In this document: piece after piece, positions 5,103 to 7,051 of the stretch
Layout of the letters: each line of letters starts with the position of its first letter
Numbering within the stretch: position 1 is the stretch's first letter
DNA from: Phycisphaerae bacterium
GTDB lineage: Bacteria > Planctomycetota > Phycisphaerae > UBA1845
DNA: 7,051 nucleotides
NCBI GenBank assembly: GCA_029260195.1
Contig: JAJDDS010000321.1
Location: forward strand, 1 to 7,051
Reading direction: 5' to 3'
Program-made: the position numbers and the translations under genes
The notes under the pieces: model-generated
The model's input: the letters and a program-made list of their open reading frames with translations, nothing else
What the model was told of the DNA's origin: nothing
Database searches by the model: none

Positions 5103-5417
5103 ATGATGAGCATTGGCCAATGGACGACGCTTGCGGTGACCGTGTTGGGATGGTGAGGGGTGGCCGCTTCGCGCACTCGCGGCGCGAGGACAGCGGGGAC
5201 GCCAGGTCCAACGCCTTTGACGGGGGGAGCCGAGGATTTCGTCCGCCTGCATGCCGTCGGGCAGCTTGGCCGGGCATGCCGTTCTCCCGCGGTCGCATGT
5301 CGGACTGGAGCTGAACGCCGACATTTCTACCTAGGAATCCTGAGTCGCATCCGCGAGTCCGGGGGCCTCCACCGCCCCGAAACGTCGCTTCCAAGCTCTT
5401 ATCTCGCAACAGGTTAG
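5103..5417 (+). pseudogene. Short hydrophobic ORF, in-frame TGA, then open frame to the terminator
   Basis: ATG 5103 has a good ribosome binding site and encodes 17 residues, MMSIGQWTTLAVTVLGW, resembling the start of a membrane anchor or signal peptide. A TGA at 5154-5156 ends it, but the same frame stays open from 5157 to TAG 5415-5417, 10 nt before the terminator stem. Joined, it would be a protein of about 104 residues with an N-terminal hydrophobic segment. A G-to-A change turning TGG into TGA would explain the break. The second part (GAEDFVRLHAVGQLGRA, then ERRHFYLGILSRIRE) is not a family I know, is arginine-rich, and may be chance. A genuine 17-residue peptide is also possible. Confidence 0.22.
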
Positions 5418-5427
5418 CACCAAGTAT

Positions 5428-5497
5428 GTCATCATTTAGGACGACGTCTTCAATGATGTCATCCTCAATGATGTCATCCTAAATGACGGCTTTTTTT
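5428..5497 (+). terminator. Strong intrinsic terminator
   Basis: Bases 5428-5448 pair with 5470-5490 at 19 of 21 positions. This includes the perfect core CATTTAGGA/TCCTAAATG and two G-U pairs, with mismatches only at 5431/5487 and 5442/5476. The loop is 21 nt. Seven Ts follow directly (5491-5497). It ends plus-strand transcripts coming from the HTH-gene side and insulates the beta-helix gene. Confidence 0.8.
5450..5479. repeat. Perfect tandem 15-bp repeat, TCAATGATGTCATCC x2
   Basis: Copies lie at 5450-5464 and 5465-5479 with no gap; a degenerate partial third unit (TAAATGACG) follows at 5480, and ATGTCATC also occurs at 5426-5433. The first copy fills most of the terminator loop and the second forms most of its 3' arm, so the hairpin can pair in more than one register. 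Confidence 0.8.
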
Positions 5498-5535
5498 CTC
5501 GGTACCGTCTGCATAGGGTTGTTTGCAGAGAAAGC

Positions 5536-5558
5536 GGCGACCGCCGGCGCGGTCCGCC
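5536..5558 (+). other. GC-rich hairpin in the leader of the beta-helix gene
   Basis: GACCGC-CGGC-GCGGTC (5539-5554) extends by GGC/GCC pairs (5536-5538 with 5556-5558) past one bulged C. It sits 17 nt before the ribosome binding site. It may stabilise the mRNA or tune translation; no riboswitch class is recognised. Confidence 0.35.
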
Positions 5559-5574
5559 CCGCCTCGTTCCACCG

Positions 5575-5581
5575 AAAGGAG
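5575..5581 (+). promoter_or_regulatory. Ribosome binding site of the beta-helix gene
   Basis: AAAGGAG with a 6-nt gap to ATG 5588 is a near-ideal Shine-Dalgarno and fixes this start, which is directly followed by a signal-peptide sequence. Confidence 0.75.
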
Positions 5582-5587
5582 CAGCTC

Positions 5588-7051
5588 ATGCGACCGTCAC
5601 CTTGCCTCCGCGGATTTGGCTTTTTCGCGCTCGTCGGATCCACAGTCCTGCCGCTGGCCGGAACCGCACAGGGTCAGACGATCATCCACGTGGACGCTGA
5701 GGTGACCGGCGGGGCGGCCGACGGATCTTCATGGGGCAACGCCTTCGCGGATCTCCAATCCGCGCTCTCGACAGCCGTGGCCTCGGACGAGATCTGGGTC
5801 GCCAACGGAACGTACACGCCGACGACCGTACCCGGCGATTCGCGCAGCGCCACGTTTCAGCTGGCGACCGGCGTCGCCCTCTATGGCGGGTTCCGCGGGG
5901 ATGAAGACGCCTTGGGAGATCGGGATCCGGCGCTCCACGTCGCTATCCTCACCGGCGATCTCAACGGTGACGACGCGACGACGGGTGAAGTGACGGACAA
6001 CGCCTACCACGTTGTGACCGCCAGCGGAGTCGACAGCAGCGCCGTCCTGGACGGCTTCAGCATCTTAGGCGGGAACGCCGACGCTTCCGGGGCGGAGGGT
6101 CTCGGCGGTGGCATCTATAACGTCAACGGAAGCCCGACCATCAATAACTGCCGCGTCATGGAGAATCACGCCTCGAGCGGCGGTGGAATGTTGAATGACT
6201 CCATCGCAGCTACACCCGTACTGACGGACTGCGTCTTCGAGAGAAACACCGCCGACATGGGTGGCGCCCTCACGAACCAGCGGAGCGCGCACGTGCGACT
6301 TGTGAATTGCGCGATCGTCGGGAATACGGGGAGTGTCGGAGGAGGGATCTACAACATGCAGGGGACAACAGAGCTGAATGGCGTCCTTATGACTGGCAAC
6401 GTTTCGTCGGTAACGCCCGGAGGTGCGGTTTACAATCGTGTAGGAACGCTGCTCGCGACAAACTGCACGATCAGCGCGAATTCGGCGTTCGTGTCTGGCG
6501 GCGGTTTCTACGCCGGCGGAACAACGGCACCGATTACAGTTAAGAATTCAATCTTGTGGGCCAACGAAGCTGGTGGGATTACGAGCCACGAGGCTGCGCA
6601 GATCTATGGACTTCCCGGCCAAATCACCGTCACATACTCTTGCGTGCAGGACGTCGATCCGGATGACCCTACAATATACGCGGGCGTCGGCAACATCGAC
6701 GATGACCCGCTTTTCGTACGCGATCCGAACGCCGGCTTCGACGGATGGGACGGCGTGGACGACGACTATGGTGTCCTTACGCTCACTTCCGACTCGCCCG
6801 CCATCGACGTCGCCGACAACGCCTCCGTACCGCTTGATCTCTATACCGATCTCAATGGCGCGCCCCGCGTCTCCCGCGACACCGTTGACATGGGAGCGTA
6901 CGAAGCCGGGCGAGTTATCCTCGCGGACGCTGATGCCCAGGGAGCCGACACCGGCTTGGATTGGGCGAACGCCTACACCGACCTCCAGGATGCCCTCGCC
7001 ATTGCCAGTGAGGGGAACGAGATATGGGTTGCGGCCGGTACGTACACGCCG
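5588..7051 (+). CDS. Secreted right-handed beta-helix protein with duplicated module (3' end outside window)
   Basis: This frame stays open for 488 codons to the right edge. Residues 1-29 are a signal peptide (basic start, hydrophobic FFALVGSTVLPLAG, likely cleavage after TA or AQG), so the protein is exported. Residues about 32-78 carry the family entry motif: VDAEVTGGAADGSSWGNAF, then LQSAL and DEIWVANGTYTP. LYGGFRGDED and ILTGDLNGDD follow. A parallel beta-helix spans about 150-320, with rungs of about 26 residues marked by GGGIYN-like turns near 173, 198, 225, 251, 278 and 304 and a ladder of cysteines at 188, 215, 241 and 293. A choice-of-anchor Q-like ending (SPAIDVADNA then VDMGAYE) lies at 403-439. 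A second module opens at 442 with LADADAQGADTGLDWANAY and IWVAAGTYTP. Such proteins are typical of Planctomycetes and probably act at the surface in adhesion or carbohydrate contact; enzymatic activity is not shown. Confidence 0.9.
   Translation, partial: MRPSPCLRGFGFFALVGSTVLPLAGTAQGQTIIHVDAEVTGGAADGSSWGNAFADLQSALSTAVASDEIWVANGTYTPTTVPGDSRSATFQLATGVALYGGFRGDEDALGDRDPALHVAILTGDLNGDDATTGEVTDNAYHVVTASGVDSSAVLDGFSILGGNADASGAEGLGGGIYNVNGSPTINNCRVMENHASSGGGMLNDSIAATPVLTDCVFERNTADMGGALTNQRSAHVRLVNCAIVGNTGSVGGGIYNMQGTTELNGVLMTGNVSSVTPGGAVYNRVGTLLATNCTISANSAFVSGGGFYAGGTTAPITVKNSILWANEAGGITSHEAAQIYGLPGQITVTYSCVQDVDPDDPTIYAGVGNIDDDPLFVRDPNAGFDGWDGVDDDYGVLTLTSDSPAIDVADNASVPLDLYTDLNGAPRVSRDTVDMGAYEAGRVILADADAQGADTGLDWANAYTDLQDALAIASEGNEIWVAAGTYTP
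5681..7051 (+). repeat. Intragenic module repeat, period about 1230 bp
   Basis: The module beginning at 5681 (IIHVDAE...) recurs at 6911 (VILADADA...). IWVANGTYTP at 5792-5821 corresponds to IWVAAGTYTP at 7022-7051, exactly 1230 nt (410 codons) later. The second copy is cut by the window edge. DNA identity between copies is only partial, so the duplication is not recent. Confidence 0.75.

Noticed and set aside
4775..5314. 179-codon plus-strand ORF overlapping the HTH gene
   Set aside because: It is a shifted frame of a clear LuxR-type domain and is rich in R, G, S and C with no domain of its own.
5071..5409. Minus-strand ORF of 112 codons
   Set aside because: It is low in hydrophobic residues, arginine- and glycine-rich, lacks a ribosome binding site and lies across the plus-strand tract leading to the terminator.
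3967..5417. UGA read as an amino acid (recoding), since two coding-like frames are split by TGA
   Set aside because: TGA ends the recombinase and phosphatidyltransferase genes in the usual way, no selenocysteine element is visible, and the GC content does not fit known UGA-reassigned bacteria.
1..7051. CRISPR array, tRNA, rRNA or insertion sequence ends
   Set aside because: I saw no spaced repeat array, no cloverleaf-like or rRNA-like sequence, and no transposase with flanking terminal repeats.

Overview
The window looks like chromosomal DNA from a bacterium of the Planctomycetes or a related environmental lineage. The evidence is moderately high GC, low coding density, an orphan LuxR-type regulator, and above all the 3' gene, a secreted right-handed beta-helix protein of the kind that is abundant and repeated in planctomycete genomes. 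The lineage is inferred from protein style; no rRNA or other marker gene is present.

Layout. Positions 1-1078 (minus strand) hold a two-gene membrane operon: a divergent CDP-alcohol phosphatidyltransferase, followed after 1 nt by a multi-pass membrane protein that runs off the left edge. Positions 1079-1914 are mostly non-coding. They hold a candidate promoter for the operon, one possible small membrane protein (1466-1735), and a cluster of repeats and palindromes before the next gene. Positions 1915-3339 (plus) encode a tyrosine recombinase/integrase-like protein whose catalytic set is unusual (Asn at the expected Arg I position, Lys in place of the first His) and which ends in a coiled coil. 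An 18-bp-arm inverted repeat (1943-1993) lies at its 5' end. A small acidic protein (3412-3651, minus) converges on it.

Positions 3652-4725 are gene-poor, with short fragments and doubtful ORFs. Positions 4726-5049 encode an orphan LuxR/GerE HTH protein with a plausible extended -10 promoter and a 14-bp palindrome at its start region. After another poor stretch, a strong intrinsic terminator (5428-5497) containing a tandem 15-bp repeat insulates the beta-helix gene, which starts at 5588 with a good Shine-Dalgarno and is cut by the right edge.

The genes do not form one obvious pathway. Their arrangement suggests unrelated units: a lipid/membrane operon, an accessory patch around the recombinase with decayed neighbours, a small regulator, and a surface protein gene. 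The observations most worth pursuing are the recombinase with its adjacent inverted repeat, the repeat-built terminator, and the tandemly duplicated beta-helix architecture.
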